A stretch of 64,000 bases of DNA from Epiperipatus broadwayi. Taxonomy: Eukaryota > Onychophora > Udeonychophora > Euonychophora > Peripatidae. The DNA is taken from assembly GCA_028023455.1 (NCBI GenBank), contig JAQFVV010000043.1, forward strand, positions 434,001 through 498,000, given 5' to 3'. Position 1 is the first letter of the stretch. Each line of letters begins with the position of its first letter. Of the stretch, positions 33,848-45,436 are shown piece after piece. The notes beneath the pieces were generated by a model. It was not told the DNA's origin and searched no databases. It was given only the letters and a program-made list of their open reading frames with translations. A program made the translations under genes and the position numbers.

Positions 33848-35259
33848 AACCTTAAAACATCATATGATCACTGTCTTCCATGCTTGCTCATAACTGTTGT
33901 GAAAATAGGCAAAACTCTCTCCATACAGTAGTGCCATTCTAAGCAAGACAGAGTAATCAATGGATGCCAGAAGGCTTGTGCATAAAATCCCTATCTAGTG
34001 CCTACTCATCCAATATCCCCAAACTAGTTTTTGGCCTATGGCCTTAGTCAGTGAGGAGCCTTGGATCTGAAAGCACTGCATCTAGATCTTAGGATCTAAT
34101 GCAACCCTCCAGCAGCCACCTTTTATCTCTACACAACTACAAAACTATGAGAATAAAATTGAAATCACAAATATTTTCAATCTAAGCTCAGTAGCTTATA
34201 TAGTCATATGGGTCTGAACTCAGTTCAGCACCCCTACATTTTAGTGTCTTTGGCTCTTTTACAACCATAGCCACCACCTTCCTTTAAGGCAGGATTGGTA
34301 TAAAACCTTAAAGCATCACATGATCACTATCTTCCATGCTTGCTCATAACTGTTGTTAAAATAGCAAAACTGTCTCCATACAGTAGTGCCACTCTAAGCA
34401 AGACAGAGTAATAAATGGATGGCAGAAGGCTTGTGCATAAAATCGCTATCTAGTGCCTACTCATACAATATCCCCAAACTAGTTTCTGGCTTCTGGCCTT
34501 CATCTGTGAGGGACCTTGGATCTGAGAGCACTGCACCTAGATCTTAGGATCTAATGCAACCTTCCAGGAGCCACCTTTTATCTCTACATAACTACAAAAT
34601 GGTGAGAATAAAATTGAAAACACAGATATTTTCAATCTAAGGTCAAGAGCTTATATAGTCATATGGGTATGAACTCAGTTCAGCACTCATACTAGATAGG
34701 GATTTTATGCACAAACTTTCTGGTATCCATTGATTACTCTGTCTTGCTTAGAGTGGCACTACTTTATGGAGAGAGTTTGCATATTTTAACAACAGTTATG
34801 AGCAAGCATGGAAGATAGTGATCATGTGATGTTTTAAGGTTTTATACCAATCCTGCCTTATCGGAAGGTAGTGGCTATGGTTGTAAAAGAGCCAAAGACA
34901 CCAAAATGTATAGGTGCTGAACTGAGTTCAGACCCATATGTCTATATAAGCTACTGAGCTTAGATTGAAAATATCTGTCTGTTTTCAATTTTATTCTCAT
35001 AGTTTTGTAGTTATGTAGAGATAAAAGGTGGCTCCTGGAGGGTTGCATTAGATCCTAAGATCTAGGTGCAGTGCTCTCAGATCCAAGATTCCTCACTGAT
35101 GAAGGCCATAAGCCAGAAATTAGTTTGGGGATATTGTATGAGTAGGTACTAGATAGGGATTTTATGGACAAGCCTTCTGGAACCCATTGATTACACTGTT
35201 TTGCTTAGAGTGGCACTACTGTATAGAGAGAGTTTTGCCTATTTTAAAATGTGATGTAG
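33836..35259. repeat. HP-B composite (1.4 kb) with 12-bp target duplication, nested in a LINE
   Basis: The insert 33,848-35,247 is flanked by aatgtgatgtag (33,836-33,847 and 35,248-35,259). The host LINE frame continues on both sides, which confirms the boundaries. Contents: a forward unit of about 456 bp (leader, hairpin arm, internal gcagccacctttt region), a second forward unit from 34,304, then inverted units to 35,247. Hammerhead motifs: minus strand at about 34,014-34,055 and 34,470-34,512, plus strand at about 35,091-35,136 (ctgatga, aggcc-ata-agcc, a, gaa, attagt, t). The leader is at the left outer end only; the right end stops at gttttgcctattttaa. Confidence 0.85.
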
Positions 35260-36235
35260 CTAGAATTGTATGGGAGTGGCAGTAGCAGGATTAACATATG
35301 GTAATGATGCATTATGAGTTAGTAAAGAGGTGTTAGATTACTTAGAAAAAGTACAAAGAGAAGTAGGACAATATGCATTAGATGCAAATGTGTAGACAGT
35401 AAAGGAGTCAATTCAAGAAGAAATGGGGTTGTCAAGTTTTAATATGAGAGATGCAAAAAGCAAAATGAAAATTTTTGTTAGATTGCAGTTAGCCAAAATA
35501 GTATTTAATTGGGTTATGAGTAAAGGGCAGGCAACAAGATGGGTGAAAAAGATGGTATGGTATGTAGAAAATTTAGATAAAGAATTTATGGCAGTATACT
35601 TATATAAATGGTGGAATAATTGTGTTAGGAGAATTGTTGAGTGTTATGGTGGCAAGGAATGGGATAGAAGAATAAATGCATTAATAAAGAATAGGAAGTA
35701 GGAGAGATGGAGAACTAGTATAGAGAGTAAAAAAGTTTAAATATATATAGAAATAAAGAAAACATTGTGTGCAAGTTAATAATAGCAAGGAAAGTAGTTA
35801 ATTGTTTAATGTTTGAGCAGCATCTTTAGCAACAAGGGAATTTCACATAAATGGAAAAATATAGATGATTTAGTATGTAAGTTGTGTAAGGAAAGCATAG
35901 AAAATATTAGGCATCTGTAAATTGAATGTAAATGTCTGAAAGTTGTGGAAGATATAAACAAAGTGATTAGACAGAAGGTGAGTTCTTATTTTTTAAACTG
36001 GTTTTTGGAAAAGATAAGGGGGATTTAGATATAAAGGACATGAAGTTGACAAAGGTTATGTTGTGAAAATGAGATGGAATAGGAAAGAGAAAAATATGGG
36101 GAAAACTTAGAATAAGAAATGGAAAGGAAAGGTAAAATGGCTAACAGGTTTCTCTTGGTAGTGGCTGAGAGATTCCTGACTCCAAATAAGAAGTCACAGT
36201 GCATCATATTGGAATATTTAATAAAGCAATAACAT
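35248..36235 (+). pseudogene. Second LINE, C-terminal part with CCHC motif
   Basis: This continues the LINE split at 33,848. The first codons follow the target-duplicated aatgtgatgtag. VAVAGLTYGNDA appears after a one-base shift near 35,276; the open frame 35,423-35,701 includes GLSSFNMRDAKSKMKIFVRL; near 35,873-35,935 VCKLCKES-n-IRHL-stop-IECKC gives a Cys-Cys-His-Cys arrangement typical of the C-terminus of many non-LTR elements. A poly-A-like signal aataaa lies near 36,220. Frameshifts and stops show it is dead. Confidence 0.7.
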
Positions 36236-36979
36236 CTTGAACTTCATAAGAGAATATTAGAGCTTTGTTGCTATTTCAAAAAAACTTACAGATTTCTGAT
36301 GTGAATGCTAAAACATAAAAAATGACATCATAAGCTTAAGACTAAGCAGTCAAATGATTAGAAATATGCCATTTTGATTTTCAAGTGTTAAACTTAATCC
36401 TCCCACAACTTTGATATGATCAATCCAAGATAAATACACAATGATTATCACAGATTATTTATTAAACTAGAGATAATCTCTAGCCCAGATATCTTTTTTA
36501 ATTAAATACACACATATGAAGAAATTCAAATTCATTTCTTTTTTTCCATGTGCAAATATCTTTTATAGATGTTTTTAATAACATCCATTCGACATCCATT
36601 CTTGAAACACATGAATAAAGACATCTTAAAAGAAATTAACAAATTAAAAAAATGAATTTGTATACATTTTGTTAATGTTATTATCATAATATAAATGCTC
36701 ATATGATAAGAAAATATGCATGAATTATTCATCAACAGGCATAGAATAGAGTTATGAGTTAACTTATTTAACTCTTTGAATTTGGATCAATCAAATGCTA
36801 TGCTTCTTAAAAACCTATTGGTTTCTGACTGAGTCATTAGAATAAATATTTGTATGGTTTTACTTCTTTTACATATGCTGTATAACAGACAACAAAAATT
36901 ATGATCCTAAATTCTTTGAAAGCTGTAAAAATTTTGAGCCAAGAAAGGAGTTGTTGGTCAAAGAAAAAGAATGCTAAGT
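36236..36979. other. HYDIN intron, nothing recognised
   Basis: AT-rich sequence with no identifiable element. Confidence 0.4.
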
Positions 36980-39055
36980 ATACTTAGCTTTAAACCACTA
37001 AACATCGCATGATCATCACTTTTTATGCTTGCACATAACTTATTTAAACAGGCAAAACTCTCCATGCAGTAGCGCCACTCAGTGCAAGCCAGAGTAATCA
37101 ATGGATGCCAGAAGGTTTGTGCATAAAATTCCTATCTAGTGCCTACTCATCAACTATCCCCAGACTAGTTTCTGGCTTGTGGCCTTCATCAGTGAGGAAC
37201 CTTGAATCTGAGAGTACTCCACCTAGATCTTAGGATCTAATGCAACCCCCAGCAGCCACTTTTTATATCTACTTAACTACAAAAACTATGAGAATAAATT
37301 GAAAACACAATACTAGTTTCAATCCAAGCTCATTAGCTTATATAATCATATAGGTCTGAACTCAGTTCAATACCCATATATTTTGGTGTCTTTGATTCTT
37401 TAATAACAATAGCCACCACTATCCTATTAGGCAGGATTGGTATTAAACCACTAAACATCATATGATCACCATTTCATATGCTTGCTCACAACTGTTATTA
37501 AACAGGCAAACCTTCCATACAGTAGTGCCACTCAGTGCAATACACAGTAATCAATGAATGCCTGAAGGCTTGCACCTAAAATCCCTATCTAGTGCCTACT
37601 CATCTAATATTTCGAGACTAGTTCCTAGCTTGTGGTTTTCATCACTGAGGAGCCTTGGATCAAACTAGTATGGGGATATTGGATGAATAGACACTAGATA
37701 GGAATTTTATGCACCAGACTTCTGGCATCCATTGATAACTCTGGCTTGCACTGAGTGGCACTACTGTATGGAGAGTGTTGCCTGTTTTAATAACAGTTAG
37801 CATAAGAAATGGTGAAATATCAATCCTGACTAATGGGATAGTGGTGGTTATGAGTTATTAAAGAATCAAAGACACCAACATGTATGGGTACTGAACTGAG
37901 TTCTGACCTATATGATTACATAAGCTAATGAGCTTGGATTGAAAATATTGTTTTTTCAATTTTATTCTCATAGTTTTGTAGTTAAGTAGAGATAAAAGAC
38001 AGTTGCTGGAGGGTTGCATTAGATTCTAAGATCTAGGTGCAATGCTCTCAGACCCAAGGCTCCTCACTGACAAAAGCCACAAGCTAGAAACTAGTCTGGG
38101 ATATTGGACGAGTAGGAACTAGATAGGGATTTTATGCACAAGTCTTCTGATTTATAGTGGCACTACTGTATGGAGAATTTTGCCTGTTTTAATAACAGTT
38201 ATGAGCAACAATAAGAAATGGTGATCATGTGATGTTTAGTGGTTTAATAGCAATCCTGCCTAATTGACAGTGGTGGCTATAAGTTATTAAAGAACCAAAG
38301 ACATCAAAATGTATGGGTACTGAAATGAGTTCAGACATATATGACTATTGGATTGGAAATATTATTGTGTTTTCAATTTTATTCTCATAGTTTTGTAGTT
38401 AAGTAGAGATAAAAAGTGGCTGCTGGAGAGTTGCATTAGATCCTAAGATCTAGGTGCAGTGCTCTCAGATTCAAGGCTCCTCACTGATGAAAGCTACAAG
38501 CATGAGTAGGCACTAGATAGGGATTTTATGCACAAGCCTTCTGGCATCCATTGATTACTCTGGCTTGCACTGAGTGGCCCTACTGAGTTTTGCCTGTTTT
38601 AGTAATCAGTTATGAGCAAGTACAAGAAGTGAGTGATCATGTGATGTTTAGTGGTTCCATACCAATCCTGCCTAATATAATAGTGGTGGTTATGGGTTAT
38701 TAAAGAACCAAAGACATCAAAATATATGGGTACTGAACTGAGTTCAGACCTATATGACTATATAAGCTAATGAGTTTGGATTGAAAATATTATTGTGTTT
38801 TCAATTTTATTCTCATAGTTTTGTAGTTAAGTAAAGATAAAATGCTGGAGGGTTGCATTAGATCCTAAGATCTAGGTGCAGCACTCTCAGATCCAAGGCT
38901 CATCACTGACGAAGTCAGAAACTAGTCTGGGGATATTGGACGAGTAGGCACTAGATGTGGATTTTATGCACAAGCCTTCTGGCATCCATTGATTACTCTG
39001 GATTGCACTGAGTGGCACTATTGTATGGAGAGCTTTGCCTGTTTTAATACTTAGC
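36980..39055. repeat. HP-B composite (2.06 kb) with 9-bp target duplication
   Basis: The insert 36,989-39,046 is flanked by atacttagc (36,980-36,988 and 39,047-39,055). Two forward units start at 36,992 and 37,446 (spacing about 454 bp); after about 37,670 the units are inverted, with unit ends near 38,245, 38,656 and 39,046. Each forward unit has a leader (aaccactaaacatc, catgatcacc), a gcaaaactctcc arm, a hammerhead motif, and an internal region with tgcaaccc-n-agcagccac, gaactcagttca and ccaccact. The composite is a large palindrome of direct-repeat monomers, as if a tandem multimer had inserted next to its inverted copy. No ORF of note. Confidence 0.88.
37157..37198 (-). ncRNA. Hammerhead ribozyme motif in HP-B, best copy
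   Basis: Read on the minus strand: tcctca (stem I), ctgatga (core box), a, ggc-cacaa-gcc (stem II), a, gaa (core box), actagt (self-complementary stem III), c (cleavage base), tgggga (stem I, pairing over six bases with one G-U). The only departure from the textbook fold is an A-A mismatch at the foot of stem II. Other HP-B copies have agc-cacaa-gct here, a compensatory change that keeps the pair, which supports selection on the RNA fold. An almost identical copy lies at 56,210-56,251 on the minus strand. Confidence 0.8.
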
Positions 39056-40331
39056 CTTCAGAATTTAACCTGCTATTTGACAATACTTATAACTGGAGTC
39101 GGTTTCAAGGGGAGAAAAAATCGTGTATTTAAAAATAAATACCATGGAAACTGACAAACGCTTTATAAGAAAAGCGTAAATATCAGAAATACTAATGATG
39201 TATAATTTGGTATAAATAAAACAAAGATGATCAATGTAGCAATTAGTGATATATATATGGGGTAGCAAAATTAGTTATTCAATTTATTGCAAAATAACAA
39301 ATGAAGAACAAAATGTCATTCTGATGAAACAAAATCGTTAAAATTTTCACAACGATTTTTAAGTAAGAAATTATTTAGAAAGTAAAAGTGCAGTAAATAA
39401 ATTCAATAAAACAGAAATGATAATTTTTGTTTGTTTGAAAAATGTTTAAAAAGAAAACAATCATAAAACATCCAAATAAAAACAGAGGAGTTGGATTATG
39501 TTTATAAACTTTTTATTTCAAGATTATAATATGTTTAATAAATTCAACACAGGAAATGATCATTGACTAATGAGATGTAAGATAAGTTTTTAATCCATAG
39601 CTGGAAAGAGAAAAAGTGCTAAAAAAGACAATAATAATAGTTAAAATATTTCAAATCTCCAGAAGTACTCCAATGAATGTAAAATAACAAAATGTTTTAA
39701 TCTGTTAAAAAACAATATAAGTCAGTCAGATTTTAATAAGATTATAAAAATACTTTATTGAAAACAGCTAGCTATATATATATAGCAGAAACAAACAAAC
39801 AATTTAACATAAAGTTTTACTGTTATGAGATATTTGTAAAAATTAAAAACAAGCCGTGTATAATAATTGAATGTTTATAATTCTGTAAAATATTAAATAA
39901 GGAGGTTAATGATGACATAAGCTAATAAAAATGTAAAATGGAGAAGGGAAGAGATATAGAAATGATCTAAATACCATTCTGGTATTGGAATAAAAAGCAA
40001 TTTCAGTAATAAAAAATGTCATAGCTATTAAAAACAAAGATAACATTTGTGAAATGTATGGAATAATTCTTTAAAGAACTATATAATAGTGAACATGAAG
40101 TCCTTACACAAGCAATTTCATAATCAAAATCCATATATTTTAAATGAACATATAAAATATACAATTAAAAAACATAAAAGTTGTAAAAAATATTAGAAGC
40201 AGACTAGAGAATAGAGAAATTATTGACAAATTTACACACAAAATATGTGACATGTATATATCATAACAAATAATTAAGAAAGCAAGTTATATATAATGTG
40301 ACATTACTTTAATAAGCTTGTAGTTACAAGA
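39056..40331. other. HYDIN intron, AT-rich, nothing recognised
   Basis: About 1.3 kb of A-rich sequence with no identifiable element. Short open frames only. Confidence 0.45.
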
Positions 40332-40570
40332 ATGCAATACAGAGAGTGTACCAATAGCTCAAACAAGCTCTTAATTAATAAGTGCGGTATGAGAAAATAT
40401 TTAAAATCTCTATCCAGAACACTCTCATCTTCAGACCAACTGTTTTCGAGCTTATGGCTCACATCAGTGGAGAGCTAGAATATTCGGACACTAGATCTAA
40501 AATATAAACTCAAAACCCACTTATTAATTAAGAACTTGTTTGAGCTATTGGTACGCTCTCTGTATTGCAT
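40332..40570. repeat. Hairpin element HP-A, copy 2
   Basis: Outermost words atgcaatacagagagtgtac and their mirror tacgctctctgtattgcat show full-length arms. The minus-strand motif at 40,425-40,475 reads ctgatgt (last A of the core box changed), gagc-cataa-gctc (stem II, four pairs), gaa, aacagttggt (stem III), c. A deletion has removed most of the right arm's interior. No ORF. Confidence 0.8.
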
Positions 40571-41196
40571 ATCATAACAGAATACTAGAAATTTCCAAGC
40601 CTATCAATTTTTTCACAGTTATACACAAAATATTTATTGAGATTATTATTAAAAAATTATTTCCAAAAACATTGGATTCGAAACAAAATAAAATAGATTT
40701 AAAAGTGATTAGCGATCCACTCACATAAAAAAAGTCATACAAAAGATAAAAATATATAAGTTACTATATTGCATAGGATTTGTGAATTATGTAAAAATGT
40801 TTGCTACTATAAGTATTTTTGCTAAAATTAAAAGGTTTAGAGCATCAAAAAGTCTTTCAATATAAATGTCAAATTCTAAAGATTAACTTGAATAGTTATG
40901 TTAAAATGAATAACAATGGTAAGGGTGTATGGCAGATTGGTTTTATCTTATCAAAACATTTTATAGAAGTTTTTCATGATTTAGAAGACAAAGCAAAGAC
41001 AGTAACAATAAATGGAACTACTCAAGTTATTTGAATTTTGAAATGTTTTCACAAATAAGCTCCATGGTTGCTATCAGATGGAAAAAAACATTGTACTAAG
41101 AATAAATACTAAAAGAAATAAAATTATATTCAATAATTTGCAAAAAAAAATCTAATATTAAAAGAAATATTATCAAAATAATAAAAAACACAAAAC
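40571..41196. other. HYDIN intron, nothing recognised
   Basis: AT-rich. Two short open frames (40,540-40,728 and 40,819-41,034) have no recognisable domain and may be LINE relics or chance. Confidence 0.4.
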
Positions 41197-41471
<275 letters not shown>

Positions 41472-41619
41472 CAATAATTCTGCAGAAAATCTTGATAGTT
41501 CTGGTAAGTAAAACTTAAGTTGTTGGGGCTCAATCCCCTAAAAGTCTAACAATAATGCCACAATATAATAGCAAAATAATATATACTTGTTAAGAAAACA
41601 ATACAGAAGCTTCATGACA

Positions 41620-43335
41620 TCCAGAGTTTATATCCAATTGCAATAGTCCCCTTCAACAAAAACAAGTCCCCATATCAACTCTCCAACCACCATCTCATCT
41701 TAATGGGGCCACTTGTCATTAAAATAATTGAAAACTGATCAAGGGTAACCTAGAGACATATTCTATCATTAATATCAAATAATCAGTTTACAAGGAAACG
41801 ATTGTCTACTGCAGAAGTTGTGATGATCTTCAAAACATTTTTGAACTCAGTTTGGGACCAGAAAAAGTGCACCAATTGCAGTTCAACTTGATATAGAAGT
41901 GGCTTTTGATTCAGCTGACATTAATATATTAATCAACATGTTGGCTGACCCCACAATCCCTCACACTTATCTGTATCTGCTCACTAATCTACTACTAAAC
42001 TGTGAAATCCATATTGCAGTCAATGGCAAAAATTCTTCATCATTTACCCCCACACAATCCATACCCCAAGGTTCACCACTCAGCTCACTACCATTTACCT
42101 TTTACCTCAACCTGCTCATACTTAAAACCAACAAAATATCAAAGGCATCCAGATACCAGGCACATTACAACATATAGCCTGCATTGCATATATAGATGAT
42201 AACATTACAGTCTTCTTTCTAGAAAACGGATACCAATGCTACAGAAAATGTTTCAAAACTATTAATCGACACATCATCTCAAGTTTAATCAGAGTAAGAC
42301 TGCTGCCTGGTCACTCTACACAAGCCATGCACACAAACTTTCCAAGGTAAACCATAAGCTTTCCCTTCTATATGGGGACAAATGCAATGAAACACAAAGT
42401 ACAAAATAAGTTAAAAGACAAAACAGAACAGATCACTACTTCTCTCTCAAAAACACATCTCTCAGTATATGCTAAAGTACAATTGTTCAACAAGCTAGTA
42501 ATTACCAAAAGAATTTACTATTCTCCCATAATTCAATTCTCCAAATGCTTTCACATCAAAAATTTCTTCGTATTGCAATAAACTTCTATGAAATAGAAAG
42601 ACTGTCAATATCTGCAAAATGCTTTAGTCACCAACAATACACAATGGTTTGGAGCTACACAATATATATTTTTCAAATACAGAAAACTGCAAACTTATAA
42701 TACCCACTCTCAAACATTTCCCAGAACTCCAATGTCTAATCCAAATAATACCTACAGACAAACCTTCACATTACTACCTATCATCAGTTATCAACCAGTT
42801 TAGAACCACACATAAATATCATTGCAAACTATTCATATTAGCAGATCTATGTGTTGGTATGCACAGAACACACACCAGATATTTCCACCCAGGTGCTCTG
42901 AATAAACAACCAATAGCTGCATAAAATTTTTTGAAAATGATCCATGGAGCCAAAATTTTTTGATTTCCTCCTTAGACTAAATCTATCTGCCTTACTAACA
43001 GCATACTTTCTAAGATATAGATGCCTGTATACAAAAATAGACCTTTTCTGCACACTATGCGACAGAGCAGAAGAAACCCAATAACATTTGTTTTACAACT
43101 GCTTGCATTAACATTCAGCATGAAATAACTAACACATACAGATAATCAAACATCTGCAGGATATCATCAGCGTATTCTGCAGAACATCCACCCCTACAGC
43201 CTGTGCAGCAGCTTTTGTGCTCTATATATTTTGATGCACATGATGCACATTCGCTTTTGGCAATAATACAAGGTGATGTACACCAATATTTACAATTCTT
43301 CCCACTGTTTCTTGAAAAGCAGACAATTTAGAAAG
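41620..43335 (+). pseudogene. Third LINE, decayed reverse transcriptase and CCHC end
   Basis: Plus-strand frames show FQTQFGTRKSAPIAVQLDIEVAFDS-like sequence near 41,850-41,925 (the open frame starts at 41,899), QSIPQGSPLSSLPFTFYLN near 42,055, and IAYIDDNITVFF near 42,185, where the catalytic aspartate pair is kept. Near 43,050-43,110 FCTLCDRAEET-n-FYNCLH gives another Cys-Cys-His-Cys end. Frameshifts and stops are frequent. It is a non-LTR element different from both the RTE and the 32.7 kb element. I cannot name its clade. Confidence 0.7.
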
Positions 43336-44175
43336 TTTCTGTTGGTTTCCATAGCAACATTTTTGTTTTTAAAAAATATTCTTTATTTTAAAAGAATAAA
43401 ATAATAACAGATTTTATCTTTACACTTATTTTTAAACATTTTAAAACCACTTTAAAATGTATTCTATATCAATACCTTTCAATATTTTGTTATACATAAT
43501 AAAAAAATATTAAAAAGATTAGGATAAAAGCAATGCCGGTTAATTCAGACATGATGGTCACAACACACACACACACACACATATATATAAACATACACAT
43601 GAAAAATTGATAAAATAAAAATATTTTTTTCCTAATTTGTATATTATACAAAAATTTATTTAGACGATACACTGAAATTAAAAATATATAAAATAAACTT
43701 GTATCCATTGGATATTTATATATTACTTCTTTGCATCTGTTCCCTTCTTTCATTGGTCTCAAATTTAGAATAATTGAAATATATATTAGAGAAATAGGCA
43801 ATCATCACGTTTTAAACTATCCTTTTTTTTGCATCTATCAATAATTTTATCAGGTGCAGACAAAATTGTTTTAAAATTTAAATTGACATTATTACTTTAT
43901 TAAATAATAATAATTTTAATTATAATTTTCTCTTAATTTTTACAATTCGTAGAAATAGTTTACTTCGGAAATAATTTATTTTTGGCTTCTTTTTTTTTCA
44001 TTTTGATATAAAATTTTTATTTTGTTCATAACTTTCTATTAAGTCTTAACATTTTTGAATATATCGCAAATAATTTCCATTTCAGTTCCATGAGATTTCT
44101 TTTAGTTACTATTTTTTATATTCACATAGTAACAAGCTATTAGGTTTAGATATTTTATTTTGTTTTATCTTACCT
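43336..44175. other. HYDIN intron, nothing recognised
   Basis: AT-rich sequence with a CA/TA microsatellite at 43,562-43,590. No gene. Confidence 0.45.
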
Positions 44176-44291
44176 CAGAAAGCATTGGTAGTCAAGAGGT
44201 CAGTGCAGCTGCCTTTCAAGAAAGCAGTTGCTTGCAGACAGTTGTTGCTGGTTCGCTTCCCAGCCGATACTTTGACATATGGAAAAAAAAG
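44176..44291 (+). repeat. SINE, long-variable-arm tRNA-like head
   Basis: gcattggtagtcaagaggtc (A box), the anticodon region ctgcctttcaag, extra-arm bases cagttgcttgcagacagttg, a B-box-like ggttcgcttccc, an acceptor-like agccgatac, and the tail tttgacatatggaaaaaa. Same layout as the young copy at 18,785. The acceptor stem pairs only partly. Confidence 0.8.
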
Positions 44292-44689
44292 TAAAATTTC
44301 ATAATTTCTGAAGCAGCTTCAGAAATTATTTCGTATACACATCAAAAAATACCAGTACATTCAATGCTAATTTAGATCATACATTAACCGATAAAAAAAC
44401 TAATTCTACAATAAATATTTCTTTGATTAAAAGCTTAACGACTTATCTAATAGTTTGGCCAATATTGATATGGTGGTGTTACAAAATAAGGAATCTAAAA
44501 ACTGCATTTTTATGTTACTGCAGTTAAAAATAATATTGTTCCTTTTTGGATGTTCAACAGGAATCTACAATTGAAAAATTATACTGCAAAAAATGAATTA
44601 TTTTTCTTCCGATTCTACAGTAAAAACATCTGGACTTGATTTAATGCAATTGAAGTCTCATCAATAGATTCAAACAACTTCTGGTCTTG
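44292..44689. other. HYDIN intron, nothing recognised
   Basis: AT-rich sequence. A local repeat cttcagaaatta/aatttctgaagcagc forms a short inverted repeat near 44,300-44,330. No other feature. Confidence 0.4.
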
Positions 44690-45436
44690 TGTTCATCTAC
44701 TTTATAAGTGGAATATATCTGCTTCTGATCTAAGTAGATGTGGACAAAGTTAATCTACTTTATAAATGGAATTTATCCACTTCTGATCTATGTCAATGTG
44801 GACAAAGTTCATCTACTTTATAAATGAAATTTATCTGCTTCTGATCTATGTTGATGTGGACAATGTTCATCTACTTTATAAATGAAATTTATCCACTTCT
44901 GATGTATGTCAATGTGGATAAAGTTCATCTACTTTATAAATGGAATTTATTTGCTTCTAATCTATGTCGATGTGGACAAAGTTCATCTACTTTAAAAATG
45001 GAAATTATCTGCTTATGATCTATGTGATGTGGACAATGTTCATCTATTTTATAAGTGGACTTTATCTGCTTCTGATCTAAGTAGATGTGGACAAAGTTCA
45101 TCTACTTTATAAATGGAATTAATCCGCTTCTGATCTATGTCGATATGGACAAAGTTCATCTACTTTATAAATGGAATTTGTCTGCTTCTAATCTATGTAG
45201 ATGTGGACAATGTTTATCTACTTTATAAATGGAATTTATCTGCTTCTGATCTAAGTAGATGTGAACAAAGTTCATCTACTTTATAAATGGAATTTATCCG
45301 CTTCTGATCTATGTCGATATGGACAAAGTTCATCTATTTTATAAATGGAATTTATTTGCTTCTAATCTATGTCAATGTAGACAAAGTTCATCTACTTTAT
45401 AAATGGAATTTATCTGCTTATGATCTATGTAGATAT
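44690..45436. repeat. 58-bp minisatellite, left block (about 13 units)
   Basis: Tandem units with a 58-bp period (for example tataaatgga at 44,761 and tataaatgaa at 44,819). The consensus holds tctactttataaatgg, tatctgcttctgatctatgt and agatgtggacaaagttca. Units differ at a few sites, with a recurring tgtagat / tgtcgat / taagtagat alternation. Since 58 is not a multiple of three, no repeat protein is expected. The array is cut at 45,436 by an LTR retrotransposon and continues at 51,215. Confidence 0.93.

Noticed and set aside
44690-45436. Regular repeats reminiscent of a CRISPR array
   Set aside because: The 58-bp units are head to tail with no unique spacers, in a eukaryotic intron: a minisatellite.
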